A DNA stretch of 64,000 bases from Flaveria trinervia (GCA_025506515.1 CM046451.1:49889645-49953644), one strand, 5' to 3'. Shown: positions 34,767 to 46,016, counted from the first letter of the stretch. Translations and numbers: made by a program. Notes: a model not told the origin generated them from the sequence alone.

Positions 34767-35308
34767 CTGAAACACACAAGACATAGAACCATTAGTACAT
34801 AAGACATGAAAAATTCTGTTCTAAGTGTAAAGTTGAAAGTCATTCTGATTCATTCGTGCGAATGAATCATGCGACTGAAGTCAGTCGTCTATTCTTTCAT
34901 GCGACTGGAGTCATTCTGGTCAATGTGACAAGCGATTGGGTTCAGTCTGCTGACTAAGTCTACGAATGGTTCAGTCGGCCGACTGAGATCAATCGTATGG
35001 TTCATTCGGCTGAATGACCCAGTCGCCAGATTCAATCGCGCGATTGAAGTTCATCCAGACGACCAGTCGCCTGTCTCAGTTGTTCAGTCGCCTGTGGTTC
35101 GAGTCTTGATCAATACAAATCATTTAACATGGATTACCGGTTCAATATACTCGCATTCTTGTTACTAATAACCTTAACCTTAATTTTAACATTTTGCATA
35201 GTTGAAGTAGGTTATTAGGTCGCGTTCTGTCTGTTTCTTGTTTTCGTTCGATTTCACCACATTATGGTTCAATCCTTCTGATTTCAATGAAACAAGACTT
35301 CAATCTAC
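34767..35308 (-). other. C6 candidate leader intron before the extra gene
   Basis: On the minus strand, TACAG|GTAGAT (35308) is a possible donor and GTGTGTTTCAG (ending 34767) the acceptor, four bases before the ATG. TACTAATGG lies about 33 bases before the AG, as in the internal intron. It contains a repeat array (34845-35105). The donor is less certain. Confidence 0.45.
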
Positions 35309-35446
35309 CTGTATAATGAATGGCGAACGTTAGTGAATCAAAAACAATGATAAACTAGTGCTAATAAAACTTTGGCAGAGTAACGGTAGGGAGTGCGATT
35401 TAAGGGCGATTTGGGAGTGATGAGTGAAATGCGATCGACAGAGCCC

Positions 35447-35770
35447 TTTAAATACTGAAGCTGGGCTTAGTCGGCCGACTGGCCTCAGTTGCCCAGTTCA
35501 TTCGGGCGACTCAGGCTCAATCGTACGATTAGCCCAAACAGTCGCATGCACTTGACCGACTGAGATTCAGTCAGTCGACTAGCTCAGTCGTGCCTTTCAT
35601 TCGCATGTTCAGTTGACCGAATTAGTTTCAATCGGTCGACTGACTCTTTCGCCCTCTTCCAATCGGTCGAATGGGCTATTCTGATGAGCCATTCGTGCGA
35701 GTGGAAGCCATTCGCATGGTTGGTCCATTCTCATGGTCCAATCGTGCGAATAGGTCACACTTAGTTAATT
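35447..35770 (-). promoter_or_regulatory. C6 promoter-like module before the extra gene
   Basis: On the minus strand an array of family A units (TCGTGCGA, TCGGTCGA, TCGGCCGA; 35470-35770) runs up to TATTTAAA at 35447-35454. The array and TATA order is the same as in the C6 LTR. Confidence 0.5.
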
Positions 35771-35835
35771 TTCTGCCATTTATACCAATTTATATTTAAG
35801 CCCTTTTAAATTAGTTGAAATTAACGTTATGAGCC

Positions 35836-36014
35836 TTTGATCATCTCAGACATGATCATTTTATCTTGAAAGCATTTTGATCACCTCAGACGTGATCCTT
35901 TTAGACACTTTAGTCACCTCAGACGTGACCCTTTTAAAAACACTTTGTCACCTCCAACATGACTATTTTAAACTTTCAAAGCACATATGGTCATCTCAGA
36001 CATGACCCTTTTAG
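35836..36014 (-). repeat. Five tandem palindromic units in C6
   Basis: Core GATCACCTCAGACGTGATC or a variant (GTCACCTCAGACGTGAC), each followed by CTTTTA. Equivalent to the three copies in C3 at 13091-13196. Confidence 0.78.
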
Positions 36015-37435
36015 TGATTTGATTCCTTCTGATTTTCCTGATGTAGCCCGAAACACGCCTACAGTAAATTAAAAAAAAACAACTAACTAATTTAAAAACC
36101 TTAAACTAATTTCATACAGAAACTTATTTTTGGCTTTTGTGAGAGATAAATCCAGAGATTGATATCTACGGGATTTGGTTCGGGAGTAGACAGCTTCAAC
36201 ATAGATTGATCATATCTGGACCAATTCAATTTTGGAATCATACAGGTAAGTCAAATCATTTGGGACTTGTTATTAAAACCTTTTGATGCTTAAATTCTCG
36301 GTGTTCATCCAGAGTCGTTAGCAACTTAAGGAAATCATACTGAGACTCTTAGATTTTCACATTGATTTGAACTCTTGAGTATGTAGCCACTAAGATTGTC
36401 AGTATGTTTGTCCACTTAAATCCATACACAGACTTTTGATGCAGACTGGTGACTGATTTAGGTTTAATATTTCAACTAACATTTGTGGATCCCACACTTA
36501 TATGGTAATCAACATTCCTCAGAAGCTTTTGAGCGGTCTACGGGTATTATTACAAGAAGAGACTATTCTTAGAGCTTTCAAAGAGAAGCCTGTCCTCAGG
36601 TCAGTGCCATCGCACAACAGAGAGGCGGCAAACAACAATGAATTCTAGAATATCTAGGTTATGCTTATCCTCAGGTCAGTGCCATCGCACAGCAGAGAGG
36701 CACACAACCTATCTCCTTGTTAGAGCAGCTTATTTTATTTTACACAATGTGCACCAACAACATAATTCATTAGCTTTATTGCATTTGTCTTTCATTTTTT
36801 CTAGCTTTGCTCTAATTATGGTCATTCGCACACATTTGTGGCATTTAAATGCTCATTACCCCTTATTGGAATATATTTGATTATGTTAACTAGTGATAAG
36901 ATGGAAGCCCACAGTCAGTTGAACAACTTAGTTTGATCTTGAGATCACCAATCAGGTCTAATTGTCTATTGTGTTGAATCTACCGACATATCATTTGTGG
37001 TCTAGCAGCCTCTAAGTCTACTTTCTTTGTGTCACCTTAGGAGTTGCCAGTTTTCTATCATCTTCCCTTTTTATATTGCTTAGACTACACAGACATATAC
37101 TTTGAACTTTTGCATCTTTTCAAAACTTAAATTTTTAAAGTCCCTCTTGATTTGTTCCTGTGTACTATCATTTTCCAAAGGTATTGAATCGGTATCACAG
37201 ACACAATCTACCTTATTTCAGCTAGTTACCCCTTCTCCCTCATCTTATTTATTTATTTTTTTTAATGTTAACTTGATGACATATTCTCCCCCTAAAATAC
37301 TAAAATCATTTCTGGTTTAATTATTTTTGGATTTTAATAAACAGCAAAATAACATGAGTTTAAATATAACAGACGAAAATAAAACAGATAACATAAAATA
37401 AAATAACTTTAACTAAACTACATCGGACTACACAT
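36015..37435 (-). other. C6 noncoding region after pol
   Basis: About 1.4 kb that aligns with C3 13200-14544 and, reversed, with C4 47997-48785. It contains two copies of CCTCAGGTCAGTGCCATCGC plus about 13 bp (36594 and 36669). No coding frame. Confidence 0.7.
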
Positions 37436-37860
37436 TATTATCATCAGGAATTACCTCACTTTTCTTTTTAACGCCGTTGACCTCTAGCAAATATTGAAAA
37501 CGTGGTTTATCAAAGGCTTTAGTATAGAGGTCAGCGCGTTGAAAATCAGTATTAATTTTAACCACATCAATTAAGTTCTTTTCAAACAGTCTCTTATGAA
37601 GTGGTATTTAATACTGATGTCTTTGGTCTTAGGATGTTGAACCGGATTTTTAGTTACTGCAATTGCAGCAGAGTTATCAACAAAATAGGAGTAGATGAGA
37701 ATTTTAAACCGTAATCCCGCATTTGCTGTTGAATCCAAATGATTTGTGAACAGCAACTTGCAGCAGCAACATATTCGGCTTCACAGGTTGACAATGCAAC
37801 CGATGTCTACTTCTTACACTGCCAGGTAACTAATCTTCTCCCAAAGAATTGACACCCCGT
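37436..37860 (-). pseudogene. C6 RNase H fragment fused to integrase
   Basis: On the minus strand it reads TGCQFFGRRLVTWQCKK, then a CEAEYVAAA-like block, IYSYFVDNSAAIAVTKNP and FIRDCLK. This is the last two thirds of RNase H. It follows directly on R-S-D-N-G-T of integrase at 37860 in one frame, so RT and the start of RNase H are gone. Stops near 37810 and 37600 break it. Confidence 0.85.
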
Positions 37861-38700
37861 TGTCCCGTTGTCTGAGCGTACTTGTCTAACTTTTAGCTTG
37901 TAGAGAGATTCCAGTGTGGTTACTAATTCCTTGAATGTCTCCAATGTTTCTGATTCGGATTTCAGAAACATTACCCAAGTGAACCTTGAGTAGTCATCAG
38001 TGACCACAAAACAGTACACGTCGCCTGCAATGCTCCTTGTACTAACTGGACCAAACAGATCCATGTGAAGAAGCTCAAGAGGAAGTTCTATTGAATGAAC
38101 TTTCTTTTCCTTATGAGACTTCTTTGTCTGTTTGCCTTTCTTGCAAGCTACACAAATGTCAGGAAGTTGGAAGTTCTTGATATTTACTCCTCTCACTAAA
38201 TCCTTCTGAATCAAATGATTCATCTTCCTTTGACTAATGTGTCCCATTCTCCTATGCCAGGAGATTGAATCCTTCTCAGTAGCTTTAGATAGAAAGCACT
38301 GAACCTCATGATCCGTTGTAGCAGCTGTTGACAGATCAAGACATAAAGGTCTTTATATCTTGAAGCAGTCATCAGAACTTGGTCCTCTGGGATCATATAT
38401 TCTTTCTTCAGCACGTAACACTTCTTGTTGTCGAAGATGACTTTATATCCTTTATCACAGATTTGGGAAACATAAAGTAAGTTGTTCTGAAGTTGTTGAA
38501 CGTAGTTCACCTTATCAAACTTAACTTTCTGATTTCCCACTTCTCCCTGAGTTGTGATATAGCATCCTTTGTTTCCTGCAAAGGAAACATGCCCTCCTTT
38601 TATTTGTTTGACGTTTGATAAAAGGGCTCTATTTCATGTCATGTGCCTGGATGCTCCACTGTCTATAATCCACGTGTTAGTCTCAGCACTGTATCGAACA
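37861..38700 (-). pseudogene. C6 protease and N-terminal integrase
   Basis: On the minus strand, protease starts in phase after the AG at 38703 and has TWIIDSGASRHMT with the active Asp, then a TAG in place of Gly. FDKVNYVQQLQNNLL and VLKKEYMIPEDQVL follow, then a frameshift. The zinc region has WHRRMGH and CVACKKGKQTKKSH. LLHMDLFGPVSTRSIAGDVY carries the first catalytic Asp and VRSDNGT the second. The Glu and everything after it is deleted at 37860. Confidence 0.85.
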
Positions 38701-38702
38701 CC

Positions 38703-38727
38703 CTGCACATACAAAGTAAATGAATTA
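38703..38727 (-). promoter_or_regulatory. C6 candidate 3' splice site at the gag/protease boundary
   Basis: On the minus strand AAACTAATTC contains the gag TAA stop. A T-rich tract and TGTGCAG ending at 38703 follow, and the protease frame starts in phase 0 at 38702. This is the cleanest of the four copies. Confidence 0.45.
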
Positions 38728-41127
38728 GTTTAGGTTAGGAACCCAAGCTTTTACTTTCTTGGGTTTCCCAAAGGCATCACACATCATAAACTCCACCCAT
38801 TGACCCTTAGAGGGTGAGGGTAGCTCAGGTTCCTTCTTGTCATCAGTATCAGAAACGTAGGTGGACTTTTCTTTCCATAAGCCAGATTTGTGCAATGCCT
38901 GTTTATGATAAACAGTCGTCTGGCTTACAGGTTGGACTTTAGGTTCACTAGCTCTTCTAGGTGTAGTTAGAGAACTCCTCTTAGAAGACCTAGGTCTAGA
39001 GTCCTGAAGATCAATCTTCTTCCTAGGTGTCTGATAGAAATGACAATAGGAAGCAATGTGTCCACATTCGCCACAGTTGTAGCATGACCTGCTATCAACT
39101 TTATGAGTAGACTTTCTTTGTGGAGAAGTGCGTGACACTCTAGTAACATCAATCACTTTAGTTTTTGACTCTTGTATGTTTGATGTTTTCTCTGATTTAA
39201 CAAAATTTACTGTTTTAACCTGTTTCACTTTTTGGTTAACTGGTTTTTGACTTGAAGCATGTGAAAAAGTAACATTTGAAGTCCTTTTAGGTTCTGATTT
39301 GACTCTGTTTGACCCTGACTTTAAGTTAACTTTTTCAAATTTATTTTCCAGATTAACACAAGGCAATTTACCCTTTGCCTTTGAAGTGGCCTCCTTTTGT
39401 TTCAGTCCAGATTCAGTAGATGAACATGAGGTGTCTGGATCAGTAACAAGAGAAGTAGTCACCACATGATCCTTGATGGGGTTATTATTTACTGGTCTAG
39501 ACTTAGTGTTCATCAAGGTCTCAGGTGGTGGTGGAACCACTTTTTAGCCTAATCCCTCCCCGTTATTCCTTTCTCTCACTAAGTGTTGAACTATGTGTGA
39601 AGAACTAGTCCAACTATGCAGTTTCTGTTTTAATGAATTAACTTCTACTTCTAGAACTGCCTTTTGCTTCTTAGTTTCTTCTAGGGAGTTTAGATAGTAC
39701 CTAATGTCATTTGCTTGGTTAAAGGCCACTACTTCGGTTTCCCTAAGTTGTTTAGTCAATAGGTCTATCTTTTCTTATAACTATGCTCATTTTGTTTTAG
39801 TACTCTATTAGCCTCAGTGCACAGTCGTAAATCTTTTACTAAGTTATCATTATGATCTAATAACCTAGCAAATTTTTCATCTATGCTATTCCTAAAAGTA
39901 TCACAATCAGAACAAGCATGATTATTAAACATTTGGTCAGTTGTACTTACCTGAGTTGGTTCAGAAGAGTTAGCCATCATTGCAGCATCAGATGTCTCTG
40001 GTTCTGGAGATTCTGACTTTTCTGTCTCTGACGTGGAAATCTCCTCATTTGGCTTGTAACTGACCTCGGCTGCAGTTGTTTCTTCACTATGTGACATTGC
40101 TATCTCAACTGCTAGATCACCTTCACTCGCATAATCATCATCAATATCCTCAACAATGGCAATGTTAGATTCTCCTGGTGAGACAAACCTAAAACTCCAA
40201 TCCTGTCCTTCATCATCATGAGCAGTCAAGGCTTTTGGATCCTTGTTTGATGAAGTAGAACTGGAGGCTTGCTTGTCTTGGTGAGTAAAGGACGAGAACG
40301 GGTTCCCATTACCTGTCTTCTATCGCTTGACACATTCTCTTTTGAAGTGCCCCTTCTTTCCACAGTTGAAGCAGGTCACTTTGCTCTTGTCAAAGCCAAA
40401 TGTGGTATCCTTAGTAGCTATCAAGTTCTGTCCAGTCTTCTTAACAAACTTCTTCGCCCTTCGGACAGCGCTAGCTAAGGCCCACATTATATCCATCCTC
40501 TCAAGCTCCATTTCATCCACCTGCTCGTAGTCCTCATCTGCCAGATGGCAGTTTCCAATCTTCCCGGCAACAAGTCCATCATATGAATGAACCACTGCTG
40601 CTAAAAGATCCATATGCTCTCGAGCTACTTCTACGGTCACATTACCGAGGTTCTCGATCTTCAGTTTGGTAGCACTTGCTTCTGATCAAATATAATGGGT
40701 ACATGACAACCCAGACGTGTCTGATCCAGAAGGAGAAGCATGTGAAGGACCTGACGAGCTAGACACAAAAGCAGTCTGGAGTGGTGCTCCAGATGTCTTA
40801 GCTTGAGGCGTGGCGTTGTATAAAGTTGGATTTTGTGTGTACGAAGACTTCTGAGCTCTATACTTCATCCTTAGTGCTTCTTCTCGCAACTTAAGAATGA
40901 AGTCATTTATATCCAGCTTTACAAGCATTCCATTCTGTCTCAGGTTAGACACGAATGTAGCCCACTTATCAGGCAATCCGTCTACGAAGTTGCTTACTTT
41001 CTCTTCCATAGTCGTTTCCATTCCATGTGTATGTAATTCGCTCATCAAGTGGTAGAATCTGTCTATGACTTCGTCTAAACTTTCATTACCAATCGATGAG
41101 AAGTTATCGAATTCCTTCTTTAACTCC
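38725..41127 (-). pseudogene. C6 Gag, N-terminus missing
   Basis: On the minus strand it begins inside Gag (ELKKEFDNFSSIGNE) at the junction with C5. FYHLMSELHTHGMET and LPDKWATFVSNLRQNG follow. The first knuckle is CFNCGKKGHFKREC (about 40374-40333). A Glu/Ser-rich part and a coiled coil (39770-39560) lead to a Lys-rich segment and the second knuckle CYNCGECGHIASYC (about 39091-39050). The end is KKVKAWVPNLN and TAA at 38725. Breaks near 40680, 40320, 39770 and 39545. It is the same protein as C4 Gag, better preserved. Confidence 0.88.
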
Positions 41128-41343
41128 TTTGCTTTTGTTTTCAATATAAATAGCTTAGATTTGCAGGTATGTAGTAACGAATACACAAGTTATTCGAATC
41201 TGCTTTTCATACCTGTAATTGTCTTAGCTTGATATGAATGAAAAATGAATTTTATTGATATCTTGTTTTGATTTGATTACTTTGTGTGAAATTCATTGAA
41301 TTGTGTTACAAATCATCACAGATTTATTCATTTGATCCTATCA
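41128..41343 (+). repeat. C5 3' LTR, truncated
   Basis: It matches 18281-18492 from CTTTTGTTTTCARTATAAAT to GATCCTATCA, followed by the target copy TAGTC. The first ~95 bp are missing, replaced by C6 Gag. Confidence 0.9.
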
Positions 41344-41348
41344 TAGTC

Positions 41349-42068
41349 AGTGATCTAGATTCCACGAGTAAGCAGTGGAATCTGTCACTAAACAAAAGGA
41401 GGCTACTTTGAAGTCTAAAGGTAAGATGCCTATGGTGAATTTGGAAGAACAGTTTGAAAAGGTTAATGTAAAGTCAGGGTCAAACATGTCTATTTCTGAA
41501 CCCAAAACGTCCAAACCAATTAACCAACCACGTGTCCACGTCACAGTCCAAATAAACAAAAGGCTAAAGATGTTAAAAACGTTCAAATAATTAATTTGTT
41601 AAAGAAATTAAAACATCTAAACAAGAAGTGTCCAAACCCAACCAGACGAAAGTCACACTAGTATCACACACTTCCCCACAGAGACTATTTTCCCAACATG
41701 TAGAAGGCAGATCTTGCTACAATTGTGGAAAGAGAGGACACATTGCTTCTAAGTGTCCTTATTATCAACACCAAGAAAGAAAGTTGAACTTCATGATACT
41801 AAACCATGTTCTTTAAAAAGAAGTTCAATTACTCCACCAAAAAGAATCTATGAACCCAAAGTTCAAACCATAAGCCAATCGTCTGTTTATCACAAACAAG
41901 CCTTACACAAAACTTGCTTATGGAAAGAAACGTCAAGTCAAATGTCTAATAATGAGAACAAGAAGAAGAACGATATGCCCTCTCCCTCCAATGGATAGTG
42001 GGTTGAATTCATGATGTTTGATGCCTCTGGGTCACCCAAGCCAGTTAAGGCTTGGGTCCCTAACCTAA
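41349..42068 (+). pseudogene. C4 Gag, second part, with second zinc knuckle
   Basis: It continues the C4 Gag cut at 18178: KQKEATLKSKGKMPMVNLEE aligns with C6 KQKEATSKAKGKLPCVNLEN. The knuckle CYNCGKRGHIASKC is at 41715-41756. A Lys/Ser-rich stretch and VYHKQALHKTCLWKE follow. The end is KPVKAWVPNLN and TAA near 42066-42071. The frame is broken near 41590, 41760 and 42000. Confidence 0.85.
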
Positions 42069-42071
42069 ACT

Positions 42072-43432
42072 AATCATTTACTTTAAATGTGTATGGTGTC
42101 CGTTATAGTGCTTCTACAAATACCTGAATTGTTGATAGTGGGGCATCAAGGCACATGACTGGGAACCTGTCCCTCCTGTCAAATGTCAAACAAATTAAGG
42201 GGGAACACGTTTCATTTGCCGAAAATAAAGGAGGATATCACTGCACAAGGCGAAGTGGAAAACAAGAAAGTCAAGTTTGACAAGGTCAACTATGATCAAC
42301 AACTACAAAATAACTTGCTTTCTGTATCCTAGATTTGTGACAAAGGATTCAAGGTAGTCTTTGACAACAACAAGTGGTATGTGTTGAAGAAGGAGTATGT
42401 AATCCCGGAGGATCAAGTCTTAATGTCAGCTTCAAGATATAATGATTTATATGTCTTGGACCTATCAAAGGCCTCCATAACCGATCATCAAGCACAATGC
42501 TTCTTGTCAAAGGCAACAGAAAAAGACTCCATATCATGGCATAGGAGAATGGGACACATAAATCCACGGAAGATGAATCACTTGATCCAGAATGATCTAG
42601 TGTGTGGAGTAAATGTTAAGAACTTCGAATTACGGATTTTTGTGTCGCATGTAAGAAAGGGAAACAGAAAAAAGAAGTCTCATAAGGAGAAGAAAGTTCA
42701 CTCAATTGACCTACCTCTTGAGCTTCTTCACATGGATTTGTTTGGGCCAGTAAGTACAAAGAGCATTGCCGGTGATTTGTATTGCTATGTAGTTAAGATG
42801 ATTACTTAAGATTTTCTTGGGTGATGTTTCTAAAATCCAAATTTGAGACATTTGAATCATTCAAAGAGCTGGTAACTACATTGGAGTCACTCTAGAAGCT
42901 GAAGGTAAGACAAGTTCGCTCAGACAACGGTACCGAGTTAAAGAATCAATGGATGGAGGTATTCTGCAAAGAAAAAGGAATTGTGCACCAGTTCACATCT
43001 GCCTACACTCCTCAAATGAATGGAGTGACAGAGAGAAAGAATCAAAGCTTGATAGAGACAGCTCGGACGATGCTAGCAGACTTGAAACTACTTATACAAT
43101 TTTGGAACGAGGCAGTAGCTAACGCACGTTACACCCTCAATAGAGTCTTGGTGGTTAAACGTCATGGTAAAACATGCTATGAGTTGCTCCAGCGATGCAA
43201 ATCGAATCTGGAGTACCTCGAGCCATTTGGCGCACCATGTACGCTGCTTAAGAAAACTCAGTCAGGGAGGTTTAGCGAGAATGCCGAAGAAGGGATTTTT
43301 CTAGGATACAACATACCAAATAAGAGAGTTTATAACAATTTAACGGGTCAAGTAGAAGTGTGGTGCAACGTTGATGTACAGAGATACACCACCCCCCTTG
43401 CTGGAAAAGGACCTCTTCTTTTTCGACTATGA
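42072..43432 (+). pseudogene. C4 protease and integrase
   Basis: Protease has IVDSGASRHMTGN with the active Asp near 42133, preceded by TGA where Trp is expected. The integrase zinc region SWHRRMGHINPRKMNH is clear, and the Cys pair is damaged by a frameshift near 42640. The core has Asp in LLHMDLFGPVSTKS, Asp in VRSDNGTELKN and Glu in NGVTERKNQSLIETA. TAG near 42893 and a lost block near 42800 break it. The C-terminal region, including LEPFGAPCTLLKK and EGIFLGYN, is in one frame to 43432. Confidence 0.87.
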
Positions 43433-43905
43433 TGGATTCTTTAAATCCTTCAACACCCCTCTCTCCTCTCCTGAGGATTAATTATCGACCAGAATGATGT
43501 ACGATGTGTTAAACACACCATCACTGGACCCGACAACCTCAGCTTCACAAGGTGAGTCTTCTAGTTCTTTAGGGGGAGCACTTGAGGTAAGTGACTCCTC
43601 CTCTGATGATGAAGACGTGGAAAATGATCAGGTGGATCAAGGGGAACAGGTTCCTACTACTACAAGTACACAAGCATCTGATGTTGATGCCTCTGACACT
43701 TCAGAACCTCACACTCCCATTGCCTCAGATATTGAAACTGGTGTTCACAATCTGAATAATGAGGTAGTTGTTCCCACCATTCCTGGATCACGACTAAATG
43801 TTTATCATCCTTTGGAAAATTTCATTGGAGATGTTCGATCAGGAGTACAGACTAGAAATCAGCTATACTCAGCTAATTATGCCTTAGTAATGGAAAAGGG
43901 ATATC
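43433..43905 (+). pseudogene. C4 integrase-RT linker, split by S1
   Basis: Acidic Ser/Thr/Asp-rich connector (43494-43905), ending in FIGDVRSGVQTRNQLYSANY, which leads to RT in this family. The frame runs into S1 at 43906 and resumes at 46491. Confidence 0.8.
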
Positions 43906-45283
43906 TGTCACACCCCAACCTTGACGACGGAAACGTCGAGGAGTGAGAGTTAAGATCGTTCACAAGCCACATAACGCTATTATTAAATAAAATATATTAT
44001 TTATAAGTTTGAAAGGTACATTACAAGCATAAGTCTCAAATAAGAACACAATATATAAAAATATAACAATCTCATTTGTTAAGTTAACTAGGTCCATTCC
44101 TAGGTGTGAACAACTTCAAAAATGGCAATCAAGCTTGAGTATTTCCTGAAACATGTTAAAAATAAAAGGTCAACATAATGTTGGTGAGATTTCCATAGTT
44201 TTCGATACATAAGTATATATAATATGGCAATTCATGTTGTAAGTTAGAGAACAAAGTAAAGTAAGGATGTAAGACAGAATGCACAATCAAACCTCGACAA
44301 AGTTTTACAAGTCTCAAACGTTTACAAGTATATACGATTAGCTAAGTGTACTTGGATCAACCAAGCAGGCTTGTCTGGCCCATAGATCTATGACTTCGCT
44401 AGCCTAGCAATAGTTAATGATTGTACATATATTCGACATTATATGGTAGCTACAAAGTTCAACTAACCACGACACACAAGTAAATTGCCATAATTTTACA
44501 AGAATCAAACGTTTACAAGTGCAATGGTTATAATGTAACATTTTTCACCCCAAAGTGTGAAAATAGGAAAAAGGGGTATAGAAATACTCACTTGATCAAA
44601 TACGTATAGAATGACGATTAATAAAAAATATAATAAACAACGATCAATGTAATGCTTCACAATGCACCTAAAAGTTAATATATTACAAGGTTTAAGTTTA
44701 TTTATAACAAGCTTAATGTTTTAACGAGAACTAGGGTTTTAGGTGGAATTTAGTATTTAGAGGTTTTATTAATTACATTAAATAATAAAAGAAAAGATAC
44801 ATACGAGTTAAGCATTTTAGTTTAAAAAAATGTAGGAAACCATTGTAACACAACTTAGTTACAAAGTTCAGTAACGTGTATAACTTTTAAAATTACCCTC
44901 ATTTTATACAACAATATATGCTTATTATTTAAATAAACAACAATTTTTAAAGTCTATTTATTATGAAAAATATTTATATAATTTATTTGACTAACAATAA
45001 TTTAGCAAAACAATATTTTAAGTCTAACTTATAATAAAATAAATGATTTGTACAAATAATGATTCTATAAGTTAAACAATATTTAAGGTCCCATTTATAA
45101 GAAAATAAATTAATTATATTGTTTGCGTATAATATATAATAAAATATAAAGACATCTTATGAATAAATTAACAGAAAATAGTAGGGTGTCTAATAAAATA
45201 ACAAGTTCACAACTTGATTTTTATAAATTTTTAGAAAAAAAAATCTGAATTTAAACAAAGGCTAAAAAGCCTTAAAATTAAAA

Positions 45284-45364
45284 CAAGAGGTTCCCCGGGT
45301 TCGAACCGGGGACCTCTTGTTTAGAAGTCACCAAAGTTACCACTTGAACCAAGGCCGCAACGTG
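45284..45364 (-). other. tRNA-like sequence inside S1 (probably nonfunctional)
   Basis: On the minus strand a TGGTTCAAGTGG A-box-like stretch is followed about 45 bp later by a perfect T-arm-like stem-loop CCCCGGTTCGAACCCGGGG. I could not fold convincing acceptor and anticodon stems. It may be a tRNA relic or internal pol III box pair. Confidence 0.35.
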
Positions 45365-46016
45365 TTTTTTAGTTTGGTTTTGAATTCACTTAACCCATAT
45401 TAAGAAAGTCCTCCCAAATCGCAAGAACCCTAGCTTGATTTGAACCAAAATTGAAGATCAAATCGATGGTGTTTACGGGAATGAACATGGTCTTTAATGC
45501 CCAAGTGAAATCAAGCATAATATACAGAACTTACGTGATTAGTATTGAATTGAGGGAGATGAGATGAAGAATAGGTAGCGAATGACGTAGCGATTGTTCG
45601 ATGTTCAAATGATGATATTAATACAATCGTTGCACAGAAAGCTTCTGTAGAACCCAATGAACGTAAACCCTTTGTCAATTTCAGATATTGAAATCCGGAG
45701 AATGGTGTTCAAGTAGCAGGTAGGTCGCGGCTCAAGGGGGTATTCGAACTCGTTGTAATGTTTGTCTCAGTGAAAGTGAAATTGAGAGTTTTGTTTGAAG
45801 GTATAGATAGAAGTTCGATCTGCTTGAAGTAATTGGGTTATTATTGGATTGTACTGACCGAACGGTTAGAGGATTAAAGTGGCCGGTTATGAACTCGTTT
45901 GTTTTAGTAATCGGTGCTTTAAACCACAATTATGTGTGCATTCAGTTCGAAACACACTCACGAAGCGTTTAGGAGCAGTTTGGTTCGAAAATTGGTGGTT
46001 TTTAATGAGTTTGGGG

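Larger units (their letters stand above)
30524..41127 (-). mobile_element. C6: family A copia element on the minus strand, truncated in gag
   Basis: In its own direction (right to left): Gag (41127-38725), protease, part of integrase fused to RNase H (RT deleted), noncoding region, promoter-like module, extra gene (34762-31229), purine tract and 3' LTR (31251-30524). Its 5' LTR, leader and Gag start are missing. At 41126-41137 Gag runs into the C5 3' LTR through a shared CTTTGCTTTTG-like sequence. It entered C5 just after that element's extra gene. Confidence 0.9.
18184..41343 (+). mobile_element. C5: copia element with extra gene (family C), interrupted by C6
   Basis: TAGTC flanks both ends (18179-18183 and 41344-41348). 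The 5' LTR is 18184-18492 and a truncated 3' LTR is 41128-41343. In between are the primer-binding site, a long leader, Gag, a knuckle cluster, protease, integrase, RT, RNase H (ending 26174), a spacer with a repeat array, and the extra gene at 27601-30482. C6 enters at 30524. The segment between the C6 remnant and the 3' LTR has been deleted. The first LTR base pair reads TA instead of TG, probably a mutation. Confidence 0.92.

Noticed and set aside
35470..35770. CRISPR-like array
   Set aside because: Units are short, palindromic and irregularly spaced, with no constant spacer length, in a plant retroelement.
45284..45364. Functional tRNA gene
   Set aside because: Only the T-arm and an A-box-like word are convincing; acceptor and anticodon stems do not pair well by eye.
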